In this document: positions 1 through 13,300 of the stretch, in pieces
How positions within the stretch are numbered: position 1 is the stretch's first letter
How the letters are laid out: every line of letters begins with the position of its first letter
Assembly (NCBI GenBank): GCA_034509495.1
Contig: CM067515.1
Location: forward strand, 18,592,172-18,656,171
Direction of reading: 5' to 3'
From: Acestrorhynchus altus
Taxonomy: Eukaryota; Chordata; Actinopteri; Characiformes; Acestrorhynchidae
Length of the DNA: 64,000 nucleotides
Program-made: the position numbers and the translations under genes
Notes under the pieces: model-generated
Database searches by the model: none
Seen by the model: only the letters and a program-made list of their open reading frames with translations
Told to the model about the DNA's origin: nothing

Positions 1-550
1 GCAGCTGAAATTGCAGGAAAAGGTGGCTCTAAAAAGTATTGACTTTCCAGATTTTTATTTGTTAAACATTTTGAAAAGCATATATCATTTTTCTTTTCAC
101 TTTACAAATGCTTGCTTCTTTGTGTTGGTCTATCACACAAAATCCCAATAAAATACATTTATGTTTGTAGGTTTTGTGTGAAAACATGGATAAGTTCAAA
201 GGATATGAATACTTTTTAAGGCACTGTATGAGCTTAATGTAGGTAACAAGTAATGGAAGATTATACCCCACCAATTAGCACTACAGCTACAGTACTAATC
301 TAGCAAACAAGTATGTCAAGTCTTATATCCCACCATTTAGCACTAGAGCAATGAGGCTGATGTTGTTAACAATTAATGGGAGCTTATACCCCAACAATTA
401 GCACTGGATAGTAGATAGTGTAGGTAGTGATAGCACTGGGAATAACTAAACTGGAGAAATTTTAGACACCAAACATGTCTTGATTGAATAATCAGGGTTA
501 GGGTGGGAGAGAGTGCATGGATCTGGTTATTGATGATGGATTGTTGTGTG
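1..550. repeat. Dispersed repeat, ATTAGCAC/ACCAAACATG family
   Basis: Degenerate repeated units with the phrases TAATGGAAG, TATACCCCACCAATTAGCAC and, at 470-485, CACCAAACATGTCTTG. The same phrases recur on both strands elsewhere (18.4, 31.8, 33.3-33.6, 34.2, 35.8-36.1, 37.2, 51.2-51.5 kb). No coding potential was recognised in this stretch. Confidence 0.5.
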
Positions 551-572
551 CGTTTCAGGAGAAAGAATTGTG

Positions 573-615
573 ATGTCCCGACGGAGCTGGAGTTTCTCCT
601 CCGTACGTCTGAAGA
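573..615 (+). other. dennd2d: DENND2D candidate first coding exon 1a
   Basis: An ATG opens a 14-codon stretch (MSRRSWSFSSVRLK) ending in phase 1 at a donor A|GTGAGT. It joins in frame to the 48-nt exon at 1900-1947 (KRSEDDTDPSSETCK) and then to 6572. A CAG sits 15 nt upstream of the ATG, so the exon could also be internal with a further 5' untranslated exon outside the window. The peptide is basic and serine-rich with no recognised domain. The call rests on splice signals and phase only. Confidence 0.55.
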
Positions 616-1027
616 GTGAGTACTACAAACATAAACAGACACTTAAAGAACACTGTCAGACCCCAACACACATTATACAAGGAGCTGCATAAAACATTAT
701 GTATACAAACATTTACCAAAGCATCAGTGTACGAGAAAAAGCATACAAAGGAAGAATCAGAAGTGTTTATCATTTAGCTCACATTAAAGGCCCAATCAGG
801 CTGGATTACACACTTAAAGCAAAGGTTCTTCCAATGGTTCCAGAGAAAAGACAATGGTTTTAAATGGAACCAAATATTGTTATGAGGTAATAAACCCTTT
901 TTGCTTACAGTGTACCAGAGGAGATGCTGTAGATTATGTAGTTGTGGGCTGAAAGTCGGAACTGTAATAGAGTATAAGTGGACAGTTGATTCCAGTGTGA
1001 GTCAGCTGAACTGAACACTGAACATTA

Positions 1028-1078
<51 letters not shown>

Positions 1079-4000
1079 CCTGCAGCTAAGCGGGGGTCTG
1101 AAGATGAGGCTGTTGACATAAGGAGGAGGGGGAGATTATTCTCCTCTGTTAGAGAAGGTCGCAGATGTGAGTTCCAAGCCAACAGTACACCTCCCCATTT
1201 AGATTACAGTACTTTCATCCCACCAACACAGCCTACACTAGTGTAGTCCCACCCATTCAATATATAGCAATTTAGCCTACCCATTCAGTCTACAGCAGTT
1301 TAGCCTCACCCATTTAGCCTAGGGTAGTCTAGCTACACCCATTCAGTCTACAGTAGTTTAGCCTCAACTATTCAGTCTACAGCAGTTTAGACCCATCTTT
1401 TCAGTTTACAGTATTCTAGCATCACCAATCAGCCTACAGCATTTTAAGTCCACCTATCAGGTCTACATTAGTTTATCCCCACCCACTCATCATACAGTGG
1501 TCTAAGCCCATCCATTCAATCTACAGCAGTTTTTGCTCGACCCATTGAGCCAATGAACTTTTTTATCCTTAGCGAATGAGGACTTTATGTTACATAAAGC
1601 ATCAATTAGAGGGAATTTGTTGAATCAAACACAGTAAGAGGAAATGAATGAAGTAGAATAGTAATGATGATATAAGATCTACTGACATTAGAGATAAATA
1701 ATATATATCATGACAGTTTTCAAATAGAGTTGCTGAAGGTTTGCTTCCAGTTCTGCTCAGCTACAGCTGAAAAAAAAGAGAAGTGAGACAGACACAAACC
1801 AACATATTTACAAAGAGAAGCTCAGAGAGGTGCAGAGAGACTGGCAGACATACAGATTCATTATATTTTAATCTTTACTTTTTCTCTCTATTGAATCAGC
1901 TAAGAGATCTGAGGACGACACTGACCCCAGCTCAGAAACATGCAAAGGTAAGAACATTCAGGGTATGTTGGCTACCACATAGACCGGGCATCAAACTCTG
2001 CCCAAAACCACAGCAGAGCTTCACATTTGTCAGGTGTCTTTCAACCCATGGAGAAAATTAAAAGAATTTATATCTTTTCCAGTGTGTTATTTTTATTTTT
2101 TAGTGGCCTACAGATGGCAGGACAGCATTGTCTGGATCCATGCCCTGTACAGTCACAAATATTGGCTGAGACAGCATAGAAAACTGTTCCAAAGGGAAGA
2201 AACAACCTAGAAGGCAGCTTATATTGATACCGGTTTTGAGGACACAACAGATGTAGCTTACCAGGCTCTCAGTTACAGTGCCTTGTGAAAGTATTCACTC
2301 CCTTGGCATTTTTTGTGCTTTGCTACCTCACAACCTGGAATTAAAATGGGTTGTTTGAGGGTTTAGATCATTTCACTTACAAAACATGCCTACAAATTCG
2401 AACATTCGATTTTTTTTATTGCGAAGCAAACAACAATCAGGACAAAATAACAGAAAATTTCAGTGTGGATGACTTTTTACTCCTCTAAAATCAGTACTTT
2501 TTAGAGTCCCCTTTTGCATCAATTACAGCTACCAGACAGTGTATATAAAATAATTATGAGCTTGCCACATCTTGCCACTGGGAACCGCAATCTTCAAGTC
2601 TGACCACTGATTCTGAATTTGATTAAGGTCTGGGCTTACACATTTAATATACATTTACACGTTTCCCCTTAAACCACTCAAGTGTTGCTTTAGCAGTATG
2701 CTTTTGGGTCATTGTCCTTTTAGAAGGTGAACCTCCATCCCAGGCTCAAATTAATGACAGACCAAATTTCAGCATAAAGGAGTCAGGAGACTGGATGTTC
2801 AGATTGTGGGTTTATTCAGGTGCAGACAGAGAAGCATATACGGACACAGCTTAGTTGACCAGTAGCCTGTAGTTACTTAGACCAGTAGTCTGGTCGGGTT
2901 CTCAGTTGACCTTGTTAGTTTGTAGTCTGATCAAACCGGTCTGTCTGATCTTCCCAGTCTGATTGTCTGTCCATTCTGAAAGTCAATCCAGTCTGAAGTC
3001 TATCCAGTCTATATGTATATCTGAGGACCTTATATACATTGTGGAAGGTAGGAGAGGGATGGAATAGGAAGAAGAGGAGTTTAAGAATGTGTACGTGGGG
3101 GGTGGAGTCACTTGGGGTAAACAAGGTAGTCTGCATAGAGACAATGGAGTAAGGAAATTCTACACAGGTGGGCGGCCATCAACAGTCTTCAGGGGGTTGA
3201 TTGTATCACCATATAAACAGAGTTAAAAAGGGTCATACACAGAAGGTGTGAGATGACCATCTGCTAAGACAATGAAGTAAGATTGTATATAGTGAAAGGG
3301 GCATATTTCTCTCAGACTCAGTAACATCCTTAATTTCCCTAAGGGAACCCTCCCAAGGGATCAATAAAGTTCTACCCTATCCTATCCTATCCTATCCTAT
3401 CCTATCCTATCCTATCCCTATATGTATTCACCTTTCCCTCAGCTCCAATCAGTTTTCCAGTCCTTGCTGCTGAACATCCCCACTTACTTTTGTAAGTCGC
3501 TCTGGATAAGGGCGTCTGCTAAATGCCGCAAATGTAAATACAAATATAAATGATGCTGCCACCACCATGCTTCATTGTCGTAATGATGTTCTTGGGGTGA
3601 TGAGATATGTGGTTTTGCACCAGACATAGTGTTTTCCTTTGTTGGCTAAAAAGTTACATTTTGACCAGATTCTGACCAGAGCACCTTCCTCCATTCATTT
3701 GAGGAGTCAAAATGATCCTTCCTATTTTTGTCCATAAGTAAAGGCTTTGTTCTGGCCACTCTTCCATAAAGCCCAGCTCTATGTAATATTGTGGTTGTAT
3801 TAACAGATACTCCAGTCTCTGATTGGGAACTTTGCACTTCCTTCAAGGTTACCTTTGGTCTCTGTGCTGCCTCTCTGATTAATAGTAGGTGGCCCTCTCT
3901 TAGTAGGTTTGTTGTGGTACCATTTTCTTTCCATTTGTTGATAGTGGATTTGATGTTACTCCGGGGGATCATCAGAGATTTGAATAATTTTAACCCAAAC

Positions 4001-6058
4001 ATTACTTGTACTTCTCTACAACTTTATCCCTGACTTGTTTGGAGATCTCCTTGGTCTTCAAGGTGTTGTTCGGTTAGTGGTGCCTCTTGCTTAATGGTGT
4101 TGCAACCCCTGGGGCCTTTCAAAAAAGGAATGTTTATACTTACAGATCATGTGAGATGTAGATTGTAGGTGAACTTTTTTTCACAGTGACTTCTGAAGGT
4201 AATTGGTTGCAAATTTGTAATGGCTGCAGCAACTTTTGCCCTGTTGGATAGCAGATAGCAAACTATTGTGTGCAGGACCTCATTAATGTAATGTTGGGCT
4301 GTCGAATGACACCAGGCCTTCTGGACTTGAACTTGGTGCTGACCACAGTGCCTCCACACACAGATTCATATAAAAGTGTGATTCATCGCTGTAGATGAGC
4401 CATTTAGAAACTAAAAATGCCTGGTTGACCAAACAAAAACAACTACTGGGGGCCCCCCTGGGCAACCAAAACCCCACATTAGACCCTCTGTCTATTAGTG
4501 AGCTCTGTTCTAGAGGGTAGTGCACTGTTCCACTGTGCAAATTTGCTTGCACAAATGCAACTTTCTTAGTGTCATAAGGAAACCTTGCCTGTGTGACAGA
4601 ACTCACAGAGAAGCCATAAGAACATTAGTAGTCTAATGTTCTTATGTACATTAATAGCACATTAATAGCACATTATGCACATGTTCTTAGAACATTAGTA
4701 GTTAAAATGATGTGTATTTTCTAGCTGTAAAGCAGAGCAACGTCCTTAATGAGGGAAGCCAATCAGAACAGAGCTCATTTGCATGTTTATGTCATAAAAG
4801 CACAGTCTGTTTCCAAAAGGTTAGAAAATAAATGTTTAAATGTATAAATGTTTTTGGCCTACATGCATTTTCCGTACAGGAGTAGGAGGAACCTCTTACA
4901 TCCGTGTTGGAGTTCAGGGAAACTTCACTGGAATAATCCTCACCTAGTAAATGACAACAGATATGGAATATAAGATTGAGCTCACAGTGAAGCAAAAACC
5001 CTGACAGGGAGGATATGCTTGATTATTTCTCATGTAAGTGAAGAAGAAGAGTTTGGCCCCCTGCTGGCCACAGAGCTGTAATGCAGCTGCCGGTGCTTAA
5101 CCAGTTTAGAGGCACGTCTGGAGTCACGCAGCTGCTCTGATGGACTTTACAAACTGGATATTTGGTCAAACGTAAGTCATTGGTGCTTGAAATTATGAAC
5201 GGCTCTGGGACTTCGTGGAATAGGAGGCGAGGAGCGAGGAAAACAAACAGGAAGAGTGAGTAAAGTCGATAAACATGAAGTTATTTAATCTTTTCCAGCT
5301 GTTTATTCCAACTCTCCGTCCCACCTTGAAGTTGTAGCAGATAAAGTCCGGCGCCTCGATCACCAGAACGGTCGTGCTGCACCATTTGAGGTGGAACTGG
5401 GAATAAAAAGTCCACGTTTTACTTATATATTTACATTTATTAATATATTATATGTCTACAAATGAAGTGTTAAGTATGACTGCTTATGATAATACTATAA
5501 GTGTTTATTTCTAAAATATGGGGTTGAGTCCTGAAGGTGGGTCTCCTAACTGAGTCTGTGCTAACACGTGTGTGTGTGTGTTTTCTAAATATTTGTAATT
5601 AATTAATATGTTTAACATTTGTAAACAAAGTTCAGCACAAAAGTAGCAGTAAATCATGTCCTAAGGATTTTTCAAATATGAAATATTAACATTTTAGATT
5701 TTATGACACATTGCATCATTTCCTAGAGGATCATAATTCAATTAAGGGGGAAATTGGAGATGTTATTTATGATGACATATGATGTTATTAATAATTCTTA
5801 AAATTCAACAAATTGTGATGTATTTCTAGACTGTGTGATTTTGTGAACCATTTACTGAGGATTTGAAATCAAATCACGTGTTTATTTTCTATATTATGAT
5901 ATGCATCATATTTATGATAGGTGCCAATATCATAGACAAAAAGACATTCATTGACCAGAATCATGGAGTCATTTTTCATTTTTTGCTGCAGTGAATGTTG
6001 AATTTGATGTGTGGGGGATGTTCTGCAGTATTGTGACGGAAACTGTATCCTGTTAGTA

Positions 6059-6108
<50 letters not shown>

Positions 6109-7298
6109 CTGCTGTATTTCTCACCACAAAAGTAAACTTGCAGTTGAGAGTCTCTCGGAGTTGAGTGCCACAGAGGTGAAATCAATATCAGCTAATTCAG
6201 CTCTTTCATTTCTGATTCTGTGTTTTATTGATTAGCATTCTGGATTGTTTGGTGTAAGTATGCTTGATTTATTGATTGATTTTGGTAATTGTGCAACAGT
6301 TACACATGAAGAATTATTGTTGAATTTTACCACTTTGTGAACACATTTCATTTTCTTAATAATTGTGCAATGCGTTTAAGAGTTGTAGAAGAATAAATTC
6401 AAAATGCAGCATTGAATTTACTAGATTTTCATATTAGTAATCTCTATAGTATCAACATAAACTGCTGTAATAATATATTTATTCATGTAGAAATGATGAA
6501 CATGCAGCACGTAATGATGTAATGTAAATAAATTACATGTCAATTCACTATCTGCGTGCTTCTCTCTACAGGTGCGTTTCTGTCAGGTGAGGATGATGAG
6601 GACAAAGGAGCGATGAAGAGGTTTAGCGCAATGTGGAGCTCCTTCCGTGGGAAAATCAGCAAAGACAGTAAGAATATGTCGTTTCAGTTTAAATAAAGCA
6701 GCTAGTATAAATAAATAAATGCACTGGTAAAAAAAACAGTCTATAAAACACAAAACCAGTTGAATCTTAATTGCACCAGTGTGTACAACAGCCCCAGCCC
6801 CAACCCCAGATTCACCAGATCACCCAAGACATATTTGTTATCTGACATGTGCTTTTCTGGATTGTGAAAACAATAAAGATAGGTTCTCCCAAACTCTAAT
6901 GGGTGGTGTAGCACTTTTTATGGCAACGGGAGATATAGCCTTAGCATTAAACAACTGACAGGTGAAGTGAAAAACACTGATGATCTAGTTCCAATATCAC
7001 TTGTCAAGGGTTTGATATATTAGGTAGCAAGTGAATAGTCAGTTCTTGAAGTTAATGTGCAAAAAAATAGACAAGCATAAGAATTTAGCCACAAACCAAC
7101 TGATAGCTTAATGACTGGATCAGAACATCTCCAAAACATCAGGTCTTACAAGTGTTATTGGTATGCAGTGTTCAATGCAGCGTTGGAGATATATATATTC
7201 TATGTGTGTTAAACTGAAAAAGAAAAAGTTCTCCCATCACCACAAAGATTTCCTGTTTATTCAACACCATCCTTCACACAGTAGGTATGTGGTTTTGG

Positions 7299-7353
<55 letters not shown>

Positions 7354-10300
7354 CATATTTGCAGCTGCATGTAAAGGTGTGCAGGAAGGTTAGTGGAGTC
7401 TGTGGAGGCTCACACTTCACATTTCCAAATACTTGCAATCAGCTGGTTTATAAAGCAGTACTATGTGAGAATAGGAATTCCTGCTCCTGACCCAGCTCCA
7501 CCAAAGTTCCATAGTGCAGTAGAAGCATTCCAGCTCAAAGTGGGAATGACAGATTCTACCTATAAAGTTAGTGGAGCATCAACAGTGTTCATTTAGTCTC
7601 ACACCTATAAGGCTTAAATGTTGCAGGTTCAGTCCCTGGTGATGTCACAGCCATCCGTCAGTGTCCCAGAGAGCAATAATAGCCTCTCTCTTTCTCTCTG
7701 TGGTAAGATGTTCTTCCCTCTGCCCGTCACTCAGCATAGGTGAGCTTGCCAGCGTGGGTGTCTGATAGCTAAAATGACAGAAATAGCCGTTAACATTTTC
7801 CTCCAAGAGCGTTATGCTCAAAAGGATGTGGTTGAGCTTCAAGACTGTGCTAGCCTTTGGGTTGTTAAGGGGATATCAGTGTTTCTTATGAGCTAATCTG
7901 CTATGGTCGGTACTGCAATTTCTCCATCCTCACACCTCTCATCAGCTCTATTTTCTACTAAATACTGGAACATTGCTATGAGAATTTGATTGAATTTATT
8001 TTAGGATTTTGATGATCACCACCCCACCTCATCCCTGACTCCCCAGCATGTCTAAAATTATTGGATGGAACACCATCATTTGACAGTTCTAAGGTTATGA
8101 CAGTTCCATAGATTATGTGGGTAGGACAGACCATTACAAGGTGTCTTGTTCATTTTTATCTGCTCCAATGAGTCTTATTCTATTGGCAGTACTACTCTAA
8201 TGGGACCATGTGGGTAGATTTGCACATCTATGTTCCCCATACAATGAGTGGAACTTAAGAGTAACTGAATCCTTTTATTGAAAAGGGGATTCCAAAACAT
8301 TTGAACATATAGTGTTTTTAATATGACTGAATATAGAACCAGAACTACCTGTTCTGCAATATTGAGTAGAGTATATATTGGCAGTGTTTGATTATGAGGT
8401 GTTTCTGTTTGGTTCTCTTCAGCATTTCAGACTCTGGAGCTGTGGGTGTCGTCACTAACACACAGCAGTGACTTTCTTCACTTTTGTTGGGAGGCATGCT
8501 GTAAGTTGCCATGGTGAAGGTATTCAGGCCTGAACAGGACTTCTGTCTGTGTGTGTATGTGTGTGTGTGTTTTAGCTTCCCTTTGTCCTGGCCTGTAGTG
8601 GGGGTGGAGGTGTTCTGTAGAGAAATCTAAAGCTGCTGCAGTCAGAGGGATGTTTTAAGGAGTGTTTGCTCAGTGCGGTAAACGAGTCTGTACTGCAGTG
8701 TTTTCAAGTGAAAGTTTGTTTTAAATCCCCCAGTTACCCTCATCCAAATATGGTCCACCAGGTAGGTCATGTTTTGTGTCTTAAGTTCACTGGTTCCCTG
8801 GTATTTCCAGACACAGTATGTATACACCACATACAGTATATTTCATCAATTAAATCAGTGTTTTGTATACAGGGACAGTAGCTTCTCCCTCATTCCCACT
8901 TTGGTGAGTGAAGGCTGCTTCATAGTTACCAGGCCATTTGGCCAAAACAGCCAGATGCAGAGCTTGCATGTGAGGGCTGCATTCTTGGGTCTGAACAAAA
9001 TAAAAAAAATTAAAGAAAGTGACCAGTCCATATGGTCATGCAAACATGCCATGCTCAAATTGCACATAACAGTGCCTTCAGCCAATTTCAGCAACTTCCT
9101 CTTCTTTATTGATCTGCATCAGCCAGCTCCACGCTATTTGACAATATATGATCAGTGTCATATATGCTGTGTTTTAATTGGAAAGGAACTCTTTGTAACT
9201 TTATCTTCTCTCAGTTGTATGTTCAATCCCTTTTTGAATTCCTTTAAAAACACTGGATTCTGTTTCTTTTGTTCTTTATTTGTGTGAAAAAGCAGCTTCC
9301 ACCTTCATGCTTGAATGTCTTTGCTTTAGAACATGACCTCAGCTCTTGCACCAGGGGACAGTGGTGCAAGATGTACGAATATAGAGCAATGCAGATGGTC
9401 TGTCCCGAAGACGTGAAGACGTGTCCATGTCCGCACTTGAAATAAATCACCCTTAACCCTGTGGAACTTTGAGTCGCGTGTGTAAAATCCTTTAGCATTA
9501 CTTTACCACCTCTGTCCACATGCTGCTCTCACTTCAGTTACTGCTTCTGTATCTCTCAGCTTATCCACAAATGCACACGTACCGCTGTCATAGAGGGTGC
9601 ACTCAAAGCATACAACAGGAGAAACTGTCTCTCAGAATGGATGTGCTTTAGAACATGGTGTTATTTGCTTTAGTCCATAGACATCAACATAATCCTCTCC
9701 ACACAGACGAACACTGGATGAATCATTTAAGGGAACCACTTAGCTGAGTAAATCCTACCCATGCTGTTTTCATCATACAGATATTTATTTTAATGTACCG
9801 GTTTACATTAATAAATACAGTCCTCAGTAGCAGTGTGAGCCTAGCACCTTCTGTTGTAATCTAAAAAAGCACTCGTCAGATACCAAACATGTCTTGACTT
9901 ATCGAGTGAATCTGGACTCAGTCATGATTCTTTTATTTTGTTTATCAAAAGTCTCTGTTAACTTAAGAACACATTAAAACTTCATAAACATAAAGGTCTT
10001 TGTTTCTGTGTTACACTCTTAATGTCGCACATTATGTTCTGTTAATCTTAATATTAGAGCTAATTGTTGTTTTCTGTGCAGGAGGCTTTAAAGAGTCTGA
10101 TTCTAAAGACCCTATGAGCTCAGAGCTGGCTCCAGTGGAAGAGAAGGCCAGAGACCAGCGCTATGCCAGTGGCCAATTCTTCTTTGAGTACCTTGTAGTG
10201 GTCAGCTTGAAGAAGTCTAAAAGTGGAGATTATGAACCACAGATCTCTTACCAGTTCCCCAAGGTTAGTAAAATGCTCCAACAGACAACCCATAATAATT

Positions 10301-13300
10301 TACTACACCTATTTATTTGTTTATTTATTTTTTTAAAACCCCTGATTTAACTCCTGCTTCTCCCTGCGAAAGTGCCAATTTCCCAACCACATTATCATTT
10401 TCACTCTTCCCCCTGCACACAATGCTCCCAACAACGGGAGGGTGAGGACATGCCCTTGCTTCCTCTGATACATATGACGTCCACCACCGCTGCTTCTCGA
10501 CACCAATTTTGATACCACAACACAAAATAACTGTTGGTCTGGGCTACGTCTGTGTGTGGTTGGGGCAACAGAAAGTGCTTTGCATAATTTGTTAATGATT
10601 TAGCATGTGTATGTGTGGGAATTTTGTCACACGTTTCATGTATTCCTAAATCAATCAATCAATCAATCAATCAATCATAGTTTATTTATATAGCACTGTT
10701 GTCACAAAGCAGCTTAACAGAAATCTGGGTCCAAGCCTCAATTGAGCAAGCCAGCAGGCAACAGTGGCAAGGAAAAACTCCCTCAGGGACTAGTCCTAAA
10801 CCCTATGCTTTCCCCAGTGGAATGTAGCCTCTGTGGCCGAAAATATCCCTGTAGATTTCACAATAACCATAGCCTGCTTGGGTAATTTGCAGAAGAGCTG
10901 CTAAAATGCTGGGAAGTTGTATTGGCTTCCGATTGCCTCCCGAATACAATAAGGTGACGCCTCTTTCCTCGTACCACGGCATGTACATACAGAAAAGCTT
11001 TGTCTACAAATCTTCTCCATCATCAGTACTTGATACAGGGAAGAGAAAGTTTTCCCATACAATTAATGTAGGCTAAATGACAGCAGCTTGGCTAACTGCA
11101 TGCTCACACGCTGCGTTGAAGTGTCACAGCAGCTTTACATTTTTTCAGTACATTTGCGCATCAAGAATGACAGAAATATTACATATAAATTTGCAACCTT
11201 AAATGAAATTTTAACAATGACAGTAACATTTCAGGTTACGAACACTTTTGACAAAACTCTGTACAGCTCTGGATATCTTTGAGGTGCTTGGCTAAATTTG
11301 TGGTGTTTCCTCCTTTTCGTTAAAAATGTTCTCAATCACCATTTGCATGTTGGTTTTCTGCTGTCAAAAATAACCTGTCAAGTCTCCAACTTTTGCCAAC
11401 ACCATTCCATGTGCTGTTATTATTGTGGCATTCTTCTTCCCTTTGCATCTACACATGTAGGCTAGGCTTATTATGCTGCTAATTGAAATCCCTCAAGTTG
11501 TTCCTGTGAATGTCATTTTTTTTACATCATGATGAATTTTATGTTTGGATTTGTTTTGAAAAATCAGCCACCATCAGCCATTGTGTAGTTTTGGATGCTT
11601 GGGAGTGGGCAACATGGAAAAAATATTACATGACTGCTGTAACTGACTGATGTAACTGATAATCTGCAGCTCATCCAGAATGCGGGAGAGAGAACAGATC
11701 ACATTGTTACACTAGATTGCACCAGTCATCAACCAGTCTCCACCATTCTCTTGGTCTTTTGGTCATGCTAACAGATGTAGAAAGCACAGAGAGCATGGAC
11801 AGTGCAATGTATTTCAAAAAGTTAAGCAACCACAGGTCTAAAACCTCTGCTGTCTGGTTGTAGAATGATGTGTAGCTCCACCCATCCACATATGTTTCAG
11901 TGAACCCATTTTCTATCTTCTTCCCTTCTAAACTGCCATTGTATCTCCAGAGTATATCTGCACATTTTTTAATTCTCCCCCAGAGATGGAGTTATGAAAT
12001 AACTAAGGTTTGGGAGAAAGACCACACCCAACCACTTCGTCTCCTCAGTTATGCGCCTTATAAAACCACTCCTCATGAAGAAGAATTGGAACCTCAGTTC
12101 AGTTTTCTCTTCCAAATTCGGTGCTCTATTCCTACTTGGTAAAGGGGTGTCATATTTAGCCACCCAGAACTTCCCGAGAATTCTTTCCTTACTTGAACCA
12201 CCATGTGCATAATCCATGCTGTGCAAGATACTTTTTAAAAAAAAACTTATTCTGCTATGCTGTAAGAAGGCATGGTTACTCAAAGGAATAAATGACATGA
12301 TGACAAAATGGTGGACAGTCTTTTGGCTTAATTTATAGAATGGAAGGGAATGAAATGACACCCTTGTAAGTATACTTATGTTATTTTGCAACCAATAATT
12401 TGTACTAAAGCACTACTAGAATATAATTAAAATGATTCTAAGATGCACTTAATATGCACTAAGTATAGTAGTCGTGTTATTTTCACCAGTCTTCTAATTA
12501 TCTAGTCTGCTAATCTCACCTCTTGAAATATGCTGGAGGTAAATATTTTATTAGATTTTTTTTGGCAGCCTTAACATAACCAACAAGTACTACTTGATAT
12601 CTTGTCTGTGTTTCTCAGAGAGATGGGATGGTACGATTTCAGAAGGAGGAAGAGGAGAAGACCCTTAAGGCTATCACTCTGTTCTGTTTTCCAGAGGGCA
12701 TAAACTGGGCTCCACTGACGGAGTACCACAGGTACAGGCCAAACATCTGCCCTCAGGTAAAGGTGGAACTGTTTGTATTCTTAATCTCTTTTTTCTTTCA
12801 CAGTGAGACCTTCTCCTTTGTTCTGACTGAAATTGACGGAAGCAGGAGAAATGGTTACTGCCGGAGGCTACTGGTAACCATTATAAAATGTTGAATAGAT
12901 TTTACTTTGCTGTAAATACAAATTCATGTATTAAACTTGTCTAACACTCCCTTTAACTCGTTCTTTCTCTCAGCCTCATGGTAATGGTGCTCGTCCTCCA
13001 GAAGCCTATTGCATTATCAGCAAATTAGCTTGTTTTGGTCTGTTCTCCAAGGTAATCCATCTGAAACACCAACACACCACTATTCTCCACCAACACACCA
13101 ACATTCTGCACCAAACAGCATCTTTATTTAATTAACACAAATTTTCTCCATTCAAACATCATCCTTCTTCATGAAACTCCACCATTCTCCACCTAACACA
13201 TGTTCACATTTGGGACACTGTGTGGTCTTTGGAGTGACTGGTTCACTCTGTGTTTGTATTCTTAAGTGTACTGGATTGTCCTTCCTGTGCTGTGTCCTTA

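Larger units (their letters stand above)
2273..4160 (-). mobile_element. Degenerate Tc1-like transposon with nested insertions
   Basis: The left end CAGTGCCTTGTGAAAGTATT is a typical Tc1-family terminus. Minus-strand frames carry transposase remnants (helix-turn-helix with KVTLKEVQSS, then AGLYGRVARTKPLL). The copy is interrupted at about 2756-3425 by a retroelement fragment and at about 3485-3545 by a short teleost repeat. The coding frame is broken by stops and shifts. It lies in a DENND2D intron. Confidence 0.75.

Noticed and set aside
5139..5170. Short ATG-led stretch ending in AC|GTAAGT as a DENND2D first exon
   Set aside because: It ends in phase 2, incompatible with the phase-1 acceptor at 6572. 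It could still be untranslated.
8769..9287. 172-aa open frame on the plus strand
   Set aside because: It lies in a DENND2D intron with no recognisable domain, no splice context and biased towards Phe/Cys/Ser from T-rich DNA.
11969..12391. 140-aa open frame on the minus strand
   Set aside because: Intronic, no family motif, no start context or conservation evidence.
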